A DNA stretch of 64,000 nucleotides from Bryopsis sp. KO-2023 (taxonomy: Eukaryota; Chlorophyta; Ulvophyceae; Bryopsidales; Bryopsidaceae), in NCBI GenBank assembly GCA_030272585.1, contig BSYQ01000008.1, forward strand, positions 5,952,001-6,016,000, read 5' to 3'. This document shows, one piece after another, positions 32,813 through 47,043 of the stretch. Every line of letters begins with the position of its first letter. Position 1 is the stretch's first letter. A program made the position numbers and the translations under genes. The notes beneath the pieces are model-generated. The model saw nothing but the letters and a program-made list of their open reading frames with translations, was not told the origin of the DNA and did not search any database.

Positions 32813-35800
32813 TTATTCTGCCCTTTTCCCTTCAAGCTCTCTCCATTTCGAACAGTTGAGTTCCACGGCATCCAGCATTGGCCTTGAATTTGAGAAAACT
32901 GTCGTCCATGTTTGGAACAAGGGCAAGGCCACAATATCGATGAACCCCACCTGCAAGAAAATAGGCCAAAAAATGAATTGACAAAAGAGCTTTTCCTTCA
33001 AACAACCACCACTCGTTGTCAGGATTCTCGTGAAGATAGAAGTGTGAGGAAACGCAACAGTAGTATTTCAGAACGATGCAGCCCATCACTCGAACAACTG
33101 TACTGTGAACTGTTCAGTGGACAGGCTAGGAACTTTTCAACCCGAGTGTTTTAAGTTTCAAGACTGAGCAAAGATAAAGTGAGAAAGGAAAACTATGCAA
33201 ACTCATTCAGACAGGGGGAACATGCCTGCGATTTCGTGATTCCATCCTTTTCTCTGTTCATCAAAGGGGAAACCGAAAGGTTGTGTCTCTTTTCAGCATC
33301 TCCTTGACGGAAAAACTCTTCCTCCAGAAACTTAACCCAGGTCAAATGTGTCGACCAGGGAGCGGCGATGTGACCGATGTCTGCTACTTTAAGTGCGAGC
33401 TGTGAATTGAAAAAGGGAAAAAAATTCATTAATGTACTGTGGTCAACAGAGTTTCACATTTTCATTATGTCCAGAGAATTCTCCTGGTGGGGGCGATGCT
33501 ATCCATACTCAACAAAAAACATCAAGAGGTCAATTTCCTACTCAGGATTACTCGCACTATTGGGCAAAAAAGCCTGACTACACAGCGGAAAACTAGTGAA
33601 CATTCTTTTTAGTACCATTTTCAACATTCCTTGTGCAGACTCCTGTCTGATAGTGAGCCCTAGAGGCATTTGGGCATTGATTCCACTCTTAACGTATCGT
33701 TTTATTCACCTGCAGCACCAGCGATTTGTCTGCATCATCTTGGATCACCGAAATTTTGGTAAAGCTGTCCTCCATTATTCTGTGGACGGAGCTTGTATAA
33801 TTTGTGCGAAGTTTCACATGGAACCGGGACTGAAATGTGCTCATGATGGCAAAGTGCTGTTTCATATCCGTGGCCAGCACCATCTCGATCAACCATTTTC
33901 GTACCACAACCTAGGTTCCACCCCACTCACATAATTTACTCCTTTTTTCTTTTTAGAGAAATTTTGGAGAATGAATCATGATTCTCATCGAATCCCTTCC
34001 ATCAACCTGAAGCAGTTTTGTGCTACTCCCCCCCCCCAAAAAAATATATATATATATATATAACTAAACAGATAAAAGAAACATGCACCCACTCAGTCAT
34101 TCAACTGCATTCAAAAAATGACCAACAAAAATTGAGCTACCATTTTCGGCTTCTGAATTGCCTGCCAGAAATTGTATTCTGGGAGGGAAGCCAATTTCAA
34201 TGCGGCGGAAACATGGTGATTTTCCATGGGCGAAAGATCGTTGTGTTGCATGGCCAGATCGTTCCCCGTCCGGATAAGAAAATCATTGTTGAACCCTTTG
34301 TGCTCAAAATCATGGATGGCCTAGCATCCACAGTTCAGCCAAAAGCTTCAGTGCCCTTTGTTGAAAGTGTTAGGAACAATCTTTCTATTTTGTTTCAAAG
34401 TGGAGGTTTTTTGAAAAAAGAAAATCAGCGCATGTATACTTGTGCCCTTGATGGATCAATCGTGGATGGGGTAGCCAATACTTGACACATTTTTGTATTG
34501 ACAAAAACAGGAGGATACGTGTCTGCAAAGAATTGAATGTAAGAATTGAATTGATTTTACCGCAGCAAGGTAGGCTGACATGCAGCACAATTTGTCATCC
34601 ACCACTGCAGACAAACCTCCCTGGGTGACCAGCATGTGAATTCCTTGAACCACATCCGCAGCGTGCGTTTTATTGTGATACGGATTGTTGGGGTACCCCT
34701 CTTCCACTTTCCTCAAAAATCGAGCCAACCTAATTTCATCCAAATCTGTCCGCATGATAACGGGTTGGGCTCAGTCATTGTTATGAAAATATTGGGGGTT
34801 TGATGGTGTTAAGTTGAGTCTTGAACGCTATTATCGTACTTGGGAATGCAAAATTCGGCTTGGACTTTGTTCAAAATTCTTGATTCAAAATCCTCTTACC
34901 AAAATTCTTGATCGCACCGCTTCTCTGCAGCAGCCAAAAAGTCAGAGTTGACAAAGGGTGCCCATCCGTTGCCTGACAAAAAAAATACATACACAGACAA
35001 CAATCATAAATTTAGAGTTTTCAACTCCCTTTCAACCAAGAATTTGTTGGGGCTAGACCAACACAAAAAGCGAAAAGCCATTTTTTCTATTCTTGTCGAG
35101 TGTTTCCCCCTTCCATTGAACCTGTTGCCTGTCTGTCACTCAGGATCGGCCTCCTGTGAATGATTTCTTTGTCAAATATGTTGTGAACACACAACAAAAC
35201 TGGCTCCAATTTTGAAAAATCAGCCGTGCAATCAAAACGTAAGAACTAAACACAGAGAGAAGCTTGTTTGAATTAACTGATGTCTGACGTGGGTACCTTG
35301 GCTAGTTGAAATGCATCAAATTCCCAGGAATCAGCGGCAGCTAAAACTTCATCCATTTCCAAAAGCAATTCAGGAGGAAATCCTTGGTCATTTGGCCTGG
35401 AATTCTTTGAGGAATCGATCACCATACTTGTATAAGGCCTGACAAAAAAAAAGCCAAAAAAAAACACAATTTAAATGCAACGCACAAATATCCCTGTGAA
35501 AAAATTACTGGAAAAATTCATCGTAATCATGCGAATTTCATTGTGGATTTTTTTCGAGTTCTGACGATCTTGACGATGTGTAAAGCACTCCTGGGCACAG
35601 TTTTCAATGCAGTTGTTATTTTTATGTTGAATAATACAGCATGTGAATTATTTTTCTGTTTTGAAACAAGAAAAAAAGGGGGTACCTGCGTACTTGACTG
35701 GGTCCTCATCAATCAAAGTGAATGAAGTTCGCTGAGTCCCTCCTAAGAGTTGTGAAAGATTCAATCCGACGTCCGCATCCAACTGATGGATTGTAAGCAA

Positions 35801-38800
35801 GCTATCAGATTCCTGCACAACGCTTACTTTCTCTCTCTTCTTTTTTTTAGTTTTTCTATTCTTTTGTTTCCAAATTTGCCACACAGTCATTATATTGTGG
35901 AAGCAAAGGAGTGACATGGGTCCACCTGAAATCCAACCTGGATTTCATTTCAATTCGAAAACAATAGTTTTGAAAAGGGGGGGAGAGGTAAGGAAATCCC
36001 CATCTTCTGACAGATAAAGTCACAAGTCGAAAAAACGAAACAAAACAATGTGATGTATGGACATAAAAATTCTTGCACCAATTTCTGTATTTTGTAAATG
36101 GAACATACCCCTGGTCCTTGTGTGATGGCCTCTTTCAAAAATCGAATTCGGGAGTCATCCACATGACCCTCTTTGGCGATGGAATCTATCACTTGCAGAA
36201 TATCGGCTTGAAGTTTGCCCCCTGGAAACAGTTCCAGCTAATTAACCCAGTGACTTTAGACGGATGAGAGATGCACAGGTTAAAATATGGCTGGCACCTA
36301 TTCTTATCAAAAGTCCTAGGTTTTTCTTTTTTCGTTCGATAAAAAATAAGAAGAAATTCACACACGAAACAAAAGCCGCCCCTCAAAACAAGAATACCTC
36401 TGCAAAAGGAAGCGAAGAAAACATGACGGAGCTTGTTAAATTGGGGAGTAAAATCACTTGAAAACTAGACTGAGGATTGACAAGGAAGGTCTAAACAAAT
36501 CCGAAGGGAAAAAAATTCTGTCGAATATGTAAGTGAAAGTTTAAGGGAAATACCTGGAGCTGGAGTGTTTTCTACCCAGCTGTTTCTCTTTCCCTGAAAA
36601 TAGAAAAATTATAAATCCAATCCATGTCATTGAGCGTTTAGGGGAAAAAACCTTGCTCCTGTGCCCCCTCAACCAGTTCCCTTTCTAGACTAGGTGAAAA
36701 AAAACTATTATTCAACGATAAGCTGAAATTAATCAAAGGAGGAGGGAAAAGCTGCACTGAAGCTAGCATTAATGAAACAGCTTAAGTACTGATATTTATT
36801 AGCTTTAAACAGGCTTGCATATAAAATCGAATGAATCAATTAGTTCAGCACCGCAATATCAAAACTAAAAACATAAAAATAACATATAATATAAAATATA
36901 AGTTGTGATATATTGCATTTGTTGTTTTATTCGTTGGTTCGTTTCTGGCCTGCACACACATCTGTCTTTTTTTTTCGGTCTCGGTCATGTGGAGCTGATA
37001 GTTGGAAAAGAGTACAGGGAACTATTTCGTCAACAAGCTTCATAGAAATCCCCTGAAACGAAAGCAAAAACTTGAAGTAAGCAATCGAAGAATTCATTTA
37101 TGGACTCCATCATGAACTTTTCTTTCATCTGGCACAGATACGGATGAATGAACGGTTTAAATCAACCAAAATACAACTTTTTTCCCACTCTTTTGCAAGA
37201 AAAAGAAGGTTTCAAGAGTAAAAAAAAAGGAGACAAAAATTGGGAATAGATATGTCTGACATGACCCACTTTGCAATGAATAACTGTCGAATCGTGCAAC
37301 TTGGCACAATGGACTCCAGGCAGAAGACTGTGCCCAAAAACGTCCAAATCCAGTTCTTCACCGCCGGACTGATCTACCACAGAGCATTTCAATAACATAT
37401 CATCCATGTGCGCCAAAACCATGTGGAGGGGGATATACATGCAAGAGAACATGACAAATAGAATTTGCGACACTGAATGGGCTACATGTGATACATTCGA
37501 ATACCGAATAACAAATGAAAATATATATGCATTTGTAGACAATAGTTTTGAGAAAGATATTATGGCAATCCGGATAATTCTAAATCTGGAAATATTAACA
37601 GATTGAATCAGCCCCAACTGCAGTCGTTTCTCACAGATATATCGGGATTTGATTCCAGATCAACAAACGCTGACGCCACAGTCCAAAACAAAATTGAAAA
37701 AAAGTTCTGCGACAAATCAATCTGGGAAAATTTGTTTCCCTCAACGAAAAACATATGTCTAAAAACACATCTGTAATCTCGTGTTTGCTTTCTGAATTCA
37801 TTGACTGAGAATCTTTCGTAACGTTTTTCTGACTCCATGAAAGCGATTTCATTGGTTGCTTTGACCCTCACCTCCACTTCTTCTTGAATAAGTGTATTCT
37901 GAACAAGGTATCGTTCGTACTCAACATTTGTTAAGTTGTGGGGGCACCGATCAAAATCCAGTTTCAAAAAATCAGCCAGCGTGCTGAACAACAAAGCCAG
38001 CGAACATCAGAAGAAGAAAATACAGCTTTGCTGACACATTTTCAACTTTTCATTTATGGCTCTGTCAATTAATATCGGTTTCTCCAACCGCTGTCTATAA
38101 AAAGCTATTCAAGAACACTTTCTGCAATCTTTTAAAACAGACATCAATTTGGGTACAGAAAAATAAAGATTTCTTAGGTCAAAAAGCTGGTGCATGATGG
38201 GGTTTTCAAATGTGTATTTTGTTTGTGAAATTCAGAGAAATTGAATTTGTGCTATTTTTGATTAAACGTTTTCCTACCTTGAAAAGAGACAGAGTGTTGA
38301 TTCATTAGCCCAAATATTCTTCTTATTTTGGCAGCTGGAACAAAAACAAATAAAATCAACGTCATGGATCACTTCACACAGAACATCAAATTGATTGTTT
38401 AGAATCGTGCGGTTCCCTGCTGTCAAAAAATTTATCAGCAAGATGATTGCAAAGAACTGAATGGTAAAAGCAGACTAATGTTCGGCTCGACTGAATCCAG
38501 AGCTTCTATGGTATTCTTTGCTTGGTTTCTTAAAATATTGACTTTGAAATGGTGTGGAAGACAGAATTCTCGACATGAATGCGATTGCAAATGATGAAAC
38601 GAAAAAGAACCGAAAAATGAAAAATCCCCATCTCATGTCATGTGACATCGTTTTTCGTCAGATCCATCATACAATGGATATTAAAAAGGAGGAGGGGATA
38701 GATTTTATTTAAAAGTATTTTATTTTTGGGGCTAAGTATCACAATCACATACAAGCCATAGATCAGATGATTTTTTCCCCTCAGATTTTTAATCAAAAAA

Positions 38801-38976
38801 CTGTACGAATTTCTGAAGGAAATATACAGGCAACGGACCGACTTCCAACCGTCAAAACATTACATGAGAATATGATTGACGTCTGAATACTGCTTTGCAA
38901 ACCTGTGAACCCAGCACGCTACTCCGACGCTGTCGAGAATTCTGAGATCATCGATCGCCAGCGGTTCACACTCCAT
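32813..38976 (-). CDS. Class I 3',5'-cyclic-nucleotide phosphodiesterase
   Basis: Fourteen exons in consistent phase: 38976-38864, 38334-38278, 37983-37872, 37368-37270, 36593-36554, 36221-36109, 35812-35694, 35438-35297, 34972-34900, 34745-34561, 34320-34141, 33910-33710, 33399-33226, 32950-32813. They give 581 residues. The catalytic domain starts near residue 255 (WEFDAFQLAK) and has YHNKTHAADV (His313, His317), AIHDFEHKGFNNDF (His354, Asp355), ENHHVSAA, IEMVLATDMKQHF, KVADIGHIAAPW (Asp485), and the purine-binding pair in KSQ|VGFI (Gln536, Phe539). All four metal ligands are present, so it should hydrolyse cAMP and/or cGMP. The intron after Gln536 has a GC donor (CAG|GCATGT). Residues 1-250 match no domain I know; no membrane segment is evident. 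Exons 1-4 are the least certain part. Confidence 0.88.
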
Positions 38977-39319
38977 TGCCGCGTCGATCGGGCCCCCTTT
39001 CCAAAGAAATAAAAAAAGAGTTGATCCTTGGGCGTCTTGACGTCTTTCTGGTGCTCATATCTGACGTCAGTCGCCAGATTGCATCATATTTAGATGTGGA
39101 ATTTGGATCCGTCGGGCATGGGGGAGTGGATACTACCATCAAAAGTTGGCATTTGGTTGGTTGCGGTCTTCGCGTCACTGGAACGGGTTTCTGGGTGTCT
39201 CGGATATTTTATACAGTCCGCTGAGAGAAAGTGGCTCTTTTTTTCCCTTCGAAGCGTGGTGATTTTGGCGACGAGCGGGGGACATTGTCACTGTCGTGTT
39301 GGGTAGGACTTAGGGGAGG
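38977..39319. promoter_or_regulatory. Shared intergenic region between divergent PDE and THOC2 genes
   Basis: Only 343 bp separate the start codons of the phosphodiesterase (-) and the THO subunit (+), so both core promoters and 5' leaders must lie here. A TATTTTATAC near 39208 is TATA-like for the plus strand. I identified no other element. Confidence 0.5.
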
Positions 39320-42300
39320 ATGTCGGACGCCGATGCGGAGGGCGTGGACGTTAGAGGACTGGTCGCTGGAATATGTTCGGCGGTGTTTGACGGGGATGCG
39401 GTGGAGGAGTCGGTGCAAAAAATATCGTCTTTGAAACAGCAAGGCGTCTCCGACCTCACCGACAAAGTCGCTCACCGTTTGGCGATTCTATGGGAGCTCG
39501 CGGATTCGCACGTGGAGGGGAAGAAAAACGGCGAGGCGAAGGACCGAATCGTGAAGTTTGTGAGAGCGTTGGACCACGGAAAGATTATCGACCGCGACAA
39601 ATGGCTGGCGACGTCTGAACTCGAGTTTTTGGAGGATGTGGGCTTCATCAACAGCGCAGCGGATTTCAGGAAGAAGGAGGTTCGATATTACACCAAAGCG
39701 GTGTACCTCCAGAAACGCTACAACTTGATGCGGGAGTGCTCCGAAGGGTTCGCCAAAGTGGCTTGCATCCTGAACACGCTGGGGGGAGGAGGGGTGGACG
39801 TCCGAAAAGTCCAAGACGAGTTGCGCCTGGTGATCGGGTATTTTCACCTGGACCCGCACCGAGTCTTGGACTTGCTACTCGAGAGTTTGCCCGCGAACAA
39901 CGCTGACGGGAGCTACGCGGTGCTGGACGGGGATCTTTTTGATAAAATCAAGTTGACGCACTTGTTGGGATGGAAATTTGACGACTGTCATAGCTCGGGA
40001 AATCCAACCCCCACAAAGTTGTTCGACGTGGCCGCCACGCTGATCAGCGGTGGATACGTGGACTTTCAGCTCCTGTTCGCCTATCTTAGACCCACCAGCC
40101 AGGAATTTCTGGAAACCGTGTCTCAACAGACCAAGAAACTGAGGGCAGAAATCCAAAAGATCGAAAAACCGAGCTGGGAGAAGAAACAATCGCCCCAAGG
40201 CTCTAACGGGTCCATGAATTCCGCCAGGAAGGGGCACTTCAACATAAACAGAGCCAACGTTCGGGTTCTGGAAACTTGTGGGAAGGAGTTTCTGGCCAAA
40301 GACCATCAGGTGCTGAATCTTGCAGCCGCTTTTTTGAGGAGAGAACCTCTCACTGATCAAGATGCCGGCTGGGCACATGCATTGATGAAACAAGCCACCG
40401 AGGAGGGTGGTGAAACCTCAGTGGAAATGTATTGCCTCCCGTACTGCAATGCCATGTTGGGCTTTGTGGAGAGGACCATCGATCCAGTCTACAAAAAACT
40501 GTTTGGCGGGGAGGTAGCAGCATTTGCTTCGGACCCTCTCACGGCCAAATTGAACAAACCCATCATTCCGAGCATCATGGAGAACAGGGATTTGGCCATG
40601 ATGATCCAGTTTCTGACATCGCTGGGCCATCACATGGCGACAGCCCCATCCACACTCAGCAAGGTGTGCTGGGTGCTTGCCCACGAAGCCAAATTCTACT
40701 CGAAATTTGACTGCAGGTGGGCAAACTCGTCAAGAATTTTGAAATCATCCAGTCCGTTTCCGGGAAAGAAATTCACAAAAAAAAAGGTTCCCGATGAAGG
40801 ATGCAAAATCCAATGTGTCAATGACCCCACCGCCGTTCCTAGGTCAAAGTAGTTTTCTGAAAGATAGGGTATATCTTTCAGATAGCCCCCTCTTGCCATG
40901 CAGTAAAGGATTATTCGGTAGGAAAATTGATTTGGTTTCTTTCGGTCTAAGATGCGCCTATGGTTATTCTAACCTCCATTGTGTTGTTACTGCTCCACAG
41001 TGATTGGACGTTCATGGTGGCACCACCTGAGCTGAAACCTATGACGGTGGAGTTGATAATTGCCGAATGCTTGATACCCTCCCTGAGCTGCCTGCCGAAT
41101 TGCATCCAGCTGGCTGAAGACATCTATCGAGTGCTGAAGTTCTTGCCCTACTCCATGCGATTTCTCACTTACACGAATGCCATTCGATCCATGAATTCCA
41201 ACGACATCACATACGCAACCGGTCTCATCGCAGAGAGGGCCGCCAAACAAATTATTCGGCGAATTAGCAACAGCGAGGACCGGAGCAATCGGGATACCGT
41301 CCAGTCAGCTTGTCAATTCCGGAAATTGGGGGTTCATGCTCCTTTCAGCGTGACTGCTGTTTTGGTGAGCCGGGCAATGTCGGACGATAATCTCCAGGAG
41401 GGCTTGTCGCAGCTGATGGCCCAACAGATGCCGTTGGCGTTCGATGCTTTCGCGTTTTGGGTTATTTATCATTTCACCAATACCAAGGATCGAAAGGTCA
41501 GTACGAGAATGGAGCTTCATCATTTATATAATCAATTCCTTATGCTGGGGGATGAAAAACAGAAAAAAAAAACAAAAACTAGGTAGTGGAATTGAAATTG
41601 ACATTTTGATCTCCTTATGCTTATTGCATAGGGATGTGCACCATCTTCACTGTTTCTTCCAAACTTGATAACTTTTTTTTACGCCTTTGCTGTGATGGAG
41701 CTTGCATCTGAATAATATGTATGAAAGAGAGAGTGTCTAACCCCGCTTGGCATCATCCGAATATAGTTCAACTGGAATCAGACTCTTTCATTCAATGACC
41801 ACCTTTTTCTCGGCCTGGGTCCAACAGGTGGATGGTGGAGATCATAGCTGGTGGTTCAAGCGATTGGCAAAGTTCATGGGGAAGGTTTGCAAGGAGTATT
41901 CCAACAGGGCTCCGTTGGTATGGCTGGTTCAATCGATCATCAAGGAGGTGTATGCTCAGGAAATTGGGGACTTCCATCTCATTGAGGAGCTGCTGGGCCA
42001 CATGACGGGGTTCACTCCGTGCGCGTTTGTGGGGGAAAACCAGTTGGCAGCTCTTGCCGGAGGACCCCTTCTGAAAAGTGTGATTTTGACCATGCCCTGG
42101 CACAAAGACAAGTCTTACTCCATTCCATCCAGGTACTTGGAAAATGATTGCTTTCTGTGTGATATGAACCAACTTGGAAGTTTTGGAGTGGATTAGGTGA
42201 GGGGGACTGGGCATAGATAGGGGAGCCTCCACGGTGTGTAATTTTAGTACAGTTTCGATAGAGAGATCTAACATTTTCCGTATAGCATCGGACAATTCCC

Positions 42301-45300
42301 TTACAAACCGTTTGATTTTTGAAGGGCTACCCGTTTTCAGACGTTGAAAAGATTGGTCAGATTCTCAGATTCAACTGAAAATTGAGGAAGTGCTGAAGAA
42401 TTGAATTGGTGTGTGCAGGGTGTTAGTGGAGGTTCTGGGTTCCCCAGCCACCGGGCTTCCCAGTGCTCAGCGTAAAAAGGAGTCCAGCACGATTATCACA
42501 GAGTTGGTGGTCTTGCTGAACAATGCGATAAGCTGTGCCCCCTACATGATGGAGTCTTCGAATGTCAAATTCACCATGGAAGTTTGCGACAGAGTGATGG
42601 ACACATACACACAGGTATTTGAAACCAGCAGTGCTTCGATAGACTGGACCGCCTTCAGCTTGAGATTTTTAACGAAAAATCTCTTGGACGTCTGATGATA
42701 ATATCTTCACTTTTCTGCGGGAATTCACTGATCCTGATTCAGATTTTTGCAGCGAATGCCTGTGTGGTGTTTTCTTTGTTGTTAATTTCCTTTTTTTTTT
42801 GTTGGCCAGTTGATCGATTTCCTGAGCTACCACTTGACCCGGGAAGAGTACTATCGACTGATGCCATCCTTGCAAGATTTAGTGAACGTGTACAATTGCC
42901 CCCCTGACTGGGTGTTCTACGCTTACCGAAATTTGATCATCGACATTCGAGATTCGGAGCGAAAAGAGGAGGGGGAAATTTGCATCGATGTCGAGGCGGA
43001 CGAGGTTCAGAATGCCACCGTGCAAAAACTGACGTTTCAATGGATGGTACAAGAAGTGTTGAATTTTCGAGAGTTTCAGGAGAAAGGGGTGTGGGAAGCC
43101 CTCACACCAGAGTTTTTCACCTTGTTTTGGAGCTTGACGCTGTCTGATCTCCGGTTCCCAGAAAAGCAGTATGCTATAGCTGAAGCAGACCTTGAGGTAG
43201 GTAGCAGACAATATCTCCGGTCCGAAGCATTGCATTGCTTGATTGTGTTACTCAAAAGTTCCTACATAATATCTGGAGAACAGCCACTGTAAACTTTGCT
43301 ACTGTTGTTTTGATGTTTAACACTATCAATCAAATCAGATGGTCAACTACTCCGAAAATCATCAGTTGCTCAACCCCAACGAGCCCCAAATTTTTCTGTT
43401 TCTAGATCAGGGTAGCCACAGCTCACCCTCCTCTCTCGGTCACTCTTTTCTGTTTCGTCTGCGTTTTGATCAATAAATTGATATGTTTCAGGCCCATCTG
43501 AAAATCATCCGGGACCGGCTGCTGAAATTGGAAGACAGAAATCGCCACAACGAGGACCGAACCCGGCGAGAGGAGCGTCGGAACTTGGAGCGGGAAAAAG
43601 AATACTGGAAAGACAGGTTAAGGCAGCTGCATGCCGAAAAGGAAACCCAGAAACGCAGAGTGGAGCATGTCCGAGGTTTTGTGAGGAGCATGAAAGACAC
43701 CATTCTCGCATCCATCCCCCACTCCAAATTCAAGGAACTGGAAACCGCACTGGTGCAATACTGTATTTTTCCACGGCTGAAAATGGGGCTGGAGGAGGGA
43801 CAGTTCACCTGGGAGTTTCTGATGTTCGTGCATGAAATGGGCTTGGTGAATTTCCACACCGTGATCTTGCTGGATCGAGTCGTCAAGGAAGTGTTCCCCA
43901 TGATGCACTCTATGACAGACAGGGAGGGTGCCGGATTCAGAGTTTTCATGGGATCTTTCCTCAAGAAAATGGAAAGCTGGCGGGTAAGAAGCAAGACGTT
44001 TTTCATTTATTTGTGTATGATTGAAATGTTTAGGAACCCGAAAGATTCCATCACATTGTTGGATGATTTTTCCATATCAAAAAAAAAGAAAAGGCACATT
44101 TTCACACCCTAGTGCACGCAAGGTTTCCGAAGTCCTTGACCACTGGGGAAGGTCCCCCCCTTTTTGAAAAGCAAGAATGAATTCAATTCTCAGTATCTCC
44201 ATCAAATTTCTTGCATTTTTCCCCCATGGAATAGGAATCGACAGTGGCATGTGTTTCTTTGGGATCGTGCAGGCTGACGAAAAGCTATTTGAGTCGGAGT
44301 GTGGTGGAAGAGGGGGCTGTGCTGTGAATGTGTTCACCGCCGAGGACAAAAACAAAAAAATGATGGACCACACGGGGCTGCAAAGACTGAATTACAAATG
44401 GGTGAACAGATTATCCAGAACGCTGAAGGATTTCCTGGAGCCTCACACCAAAAATGGAGAAGACCTGCAATCAACGGCACCTGAAAGAGAAAAACACGAT
44501 GTGGCTGCCCACAGATATGTATTGAGGCGATCCGGGCTATTGATGCTCAATCATGTTGGAAAGGTGGGTTGGGGGATGAGATAGATACCCCTGGGAAAAA
44601 AAGAGGGGGGGGGGGGGGGTAGCAGAGTTTCACTTGCTTCAACTTGGAAAAAAAAGGTCGATTCCAGGATGAACTGGAAAGAACTTGACGTTGCAACCCA
44701 GTCAGGCAATCGCAATCAATATTGTCCCTTTCACTATTTTTTTTCCTTTTTTTTTGAGGAAATATTCTGTGAAAGAATGCAGAGTTTGCATGATGCTAGC
44801 TGACATTAGATTTTATATGTGGTTGCAGTTTTTCCCGGTGCTGAAGGGACTGGCCAATCATTTGAAAACGGCTGCGTGCTATGTGAAAGACAACAGCGAG
44901 GATGATCAACTGAAAAATATGGCCAACCATTTTTACACCGAATTGGAGAAAGAATTTGAGCGTCAGGATCGATGGGTGGAACTCAAGAATTTCGGCGGCC
45001 TCCCTCCAGAAAAACTGAATGCTCTGAAGCAGAGGGACAGATCGGACACACAATCTCAACAACCTCAGGTAAGAATTCCCTGGACCAGCAAAGGGAGCTG
45101 TTGTGAAGCGAGTGGCTAGACTTTCGTTTTATTAAATGTGTTGATGCTGAAATTCACACAGTCTTCCTCATGTGCATTTGAAAACTCAACAGGCGAGGGT
45201 GGTTTAGCATCAACCTGGAAAAACTCCATGTATCAGTATAAACATGTTAGACTGAAAAGTTAAAATATCGAATATGTTCATTTTTTTTTCTTGCAGGACA

Positions 45301-46181
45301 CACAAATGGAGGAAGCTCAACCCTCGAATCCGCCTGAGTCTGGAGCTCACGAAAAGCCAACCCCAGGTAGGTTCAATCAAATCACCAAGTCCGTGGAATC
45401 TCTTTTTGTGGGTGGTCAAATGTGTTATTTTTGAAAACCACAGGTCCAATGGCGAGTTCAGGTCAGGTCTAGGACATGTTTTGTTTTGTTTTGTTTTCCG
45501 TTTATATCCCATAATGCCACTGATGTACCCATTCATCTAGAATCTCAATACATTCATGTGTGCTCAGCCGGTCGATCCCAGCCTCGAGAGTCAGAGAGGC
45601 GTTCACAAAGGCGGCCATCCCCGATTCCGCCCCCCTCTGCTGCTGTGAAAGAAACGCAAGCAACAACCAGGGATCGAGAGGGGACCACCGACACAGGCAG
45701 GGAACGAGATCCTGTGGGTAGTTCGAGGGAAAGGGAGCGACCCTCAAGAACCACACGGTTAAGTACAGAGCAAGAAGGGAGCGGGAGGGCAGAAACCACG
45801 GGAGCAGCAGAGAATCAAGTGAGTTGGATATAAAGATATGAAATTTTGGTTAGGTTTTGCATGGATGCTGGGTGTCATTGTTTCATTTATGTTTTATTTC
45901 TAGTTTATGAATGAAGTGGTGCGGGCTACTTTGTGGATTACATATCACTGGATGTTCTATTTTGCTCGTGTTTCTGCTTTTGGTTTTCTTCGTTTGTGTT
46001 TTCCTAATATGTTTTAAAACCCTTTTTGAACCAATAGGGTCGGAGCGAGCGGCCAAAACGAGCTCGGGAAGATAGGGAGCCTTCCACAAGGGAAGCCTCT
46101 AGAAGGAGGACGGCAGCTCCTGTGGGTAGATCTGTTGAGGAGGAAGTTAGACGCTACAATCCAAGACCTCGTCGGAACTGA
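39320..46181 (+). CDS. THOC2: THO complex subunit 2 (THOC2/Tho2)
   Basis: Eleven exons: 39320-40716, 41001-41496, 41828-42132, 42419-42614, 42810-43196, 43492-43983, 44273-44563, 44829-45068, 45297-45366, 45541-45818, 46038-46181. All junctions are GT-AG and in phase; 1431 residues. THOC2 is the large scaffold of the THO/TREX complex, which couples transcription to mRNA export in the nucleus. Family landmarks in order: ELEFLEDVGFINSAADF, NLMRECSEGFAKV, FHLDPHRVLDLLLE, TPTKLFDVAATL, LKFLPYSMRFLTYTNAIRS, FDAFAFWVIYHF, TPEFFTLFWSLTLSDLRFP, the coiled-coil RNLEREKEYWKDRLRQLHAE, QYCIFPRLKMG and LKDFLEPHT. The C-terminus is an Arg/Ser/Pro-rich tail (exons 9-11), as in animal and plant THOC2. The gene looks complete and intact. 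Confidence 0.95.
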
Positions 46182-47043
46182 GGGGGTGCCTATGTGTCCA
46201 TGTCTGTCATGGATTTAGTGTTTCCAGAGCTTCTTATTGGTAGAGCGAGTCCTCATTTCTAGAGGTAGTTCATAGATTAAATCAGAACTTGCGTAGGAAA
46301 TTCTTTTTTGTTGCTTTTTGTTTGGAGGAAAAAGGGTAAGTCATCAATAATGATGTTGATCTAGTGTAAAAATTCTGAAGGAACAGCTGAAAAATCGTAT
46401 ACAGTATGAAATCAGCCTGTTAATTTTCCTTATTGCCTTGCTTCTATGGTTCATGAATTTGACACTAGGCATGATAGCATGATTTTTACGAAATCAAAGT
46501 TACAATCCATCAGTGAGAGAACCACTGCAGATTTTCATATTTCTCCCCCCCAACTCCAACCCCAATAATAAACAACTGTTCCCATTTTCAACTCTTGCTC
46601 TTGGTATCAAGGCTAGGATTAAAACACACTCGCTCCAAAGTTGCGAAGCCAATCCAATATCCTGTTTTCTTCTTGGGTGTTTTCTTCCCTGTCGCCAAAT
46701 TCAATCAGTATCCACAACCCAGCATTTCTACAGTGTCCAAGGCTCAATAATGACAATAAAAAATAAACTGAACTACCTTGTTTTCTCTCTTCTTGCATTT
46801 TCCATGATGCATGTCTCAAATGTTGACCCATGGTTTTCCCCGTTATACAAAGGACTTCCTGAGCAAACTCAAGAAATCCATAACATACAGAAAGAACAAA
46901 AAAATAAAGAAAAAAGGAGAAAAAAAATAAAGAAAAAAGGAGAAAAAAAATAAAGAAAAAAGGAGAAAAATGATAAGATATATCACAAAGATATGTCACT
47001 TCCTGCATTGTAGTCGTTTGCGGGAAAATCCGCAGCACTCTTT
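46182..47043. other. Convergent intergenic region between THOC2 and the GT4-HAD gene
   Basis: Holds the 3' ends of two convergent genes. No open frame with recognisable content. Confidence 0.5.
46899..46970 (+). repeat. 21-bp A/G-rich minisatellite, about three units
   Basis: Unit AAAAAATAAAGAAAAAAGGAG repeated three times almost exactly, ending just before ATGATAAG at about 46970. Confidence 0.85.

Noticed and set aside
34380..34490. A minus-strand stretch reading like a frameshifted HD motif of the phosphodiesterase (CACGATTGATCCATCAAGGG)
   Set aside because: At first it suggested a pseudogene, but a fully intact exon with AIHDFEHKGFNNDF lies just downstream (34320-34141) and joins both neighbours in phase.
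36990..37075. Possible exon reading GISMKLVDEIVP after TTTCAG on the minus strand
   Set aside because: No donor in the right phase to reach the 40-nt exon; left out of the model.
37630..37690. Possible extra phosphodiesterase exon reading FVDLESNPDIS between splice-like sites
   Set aside because: It cannot be joined to the exon before it without breaking phase, while skipping it gives a continuous 581-residue protein.
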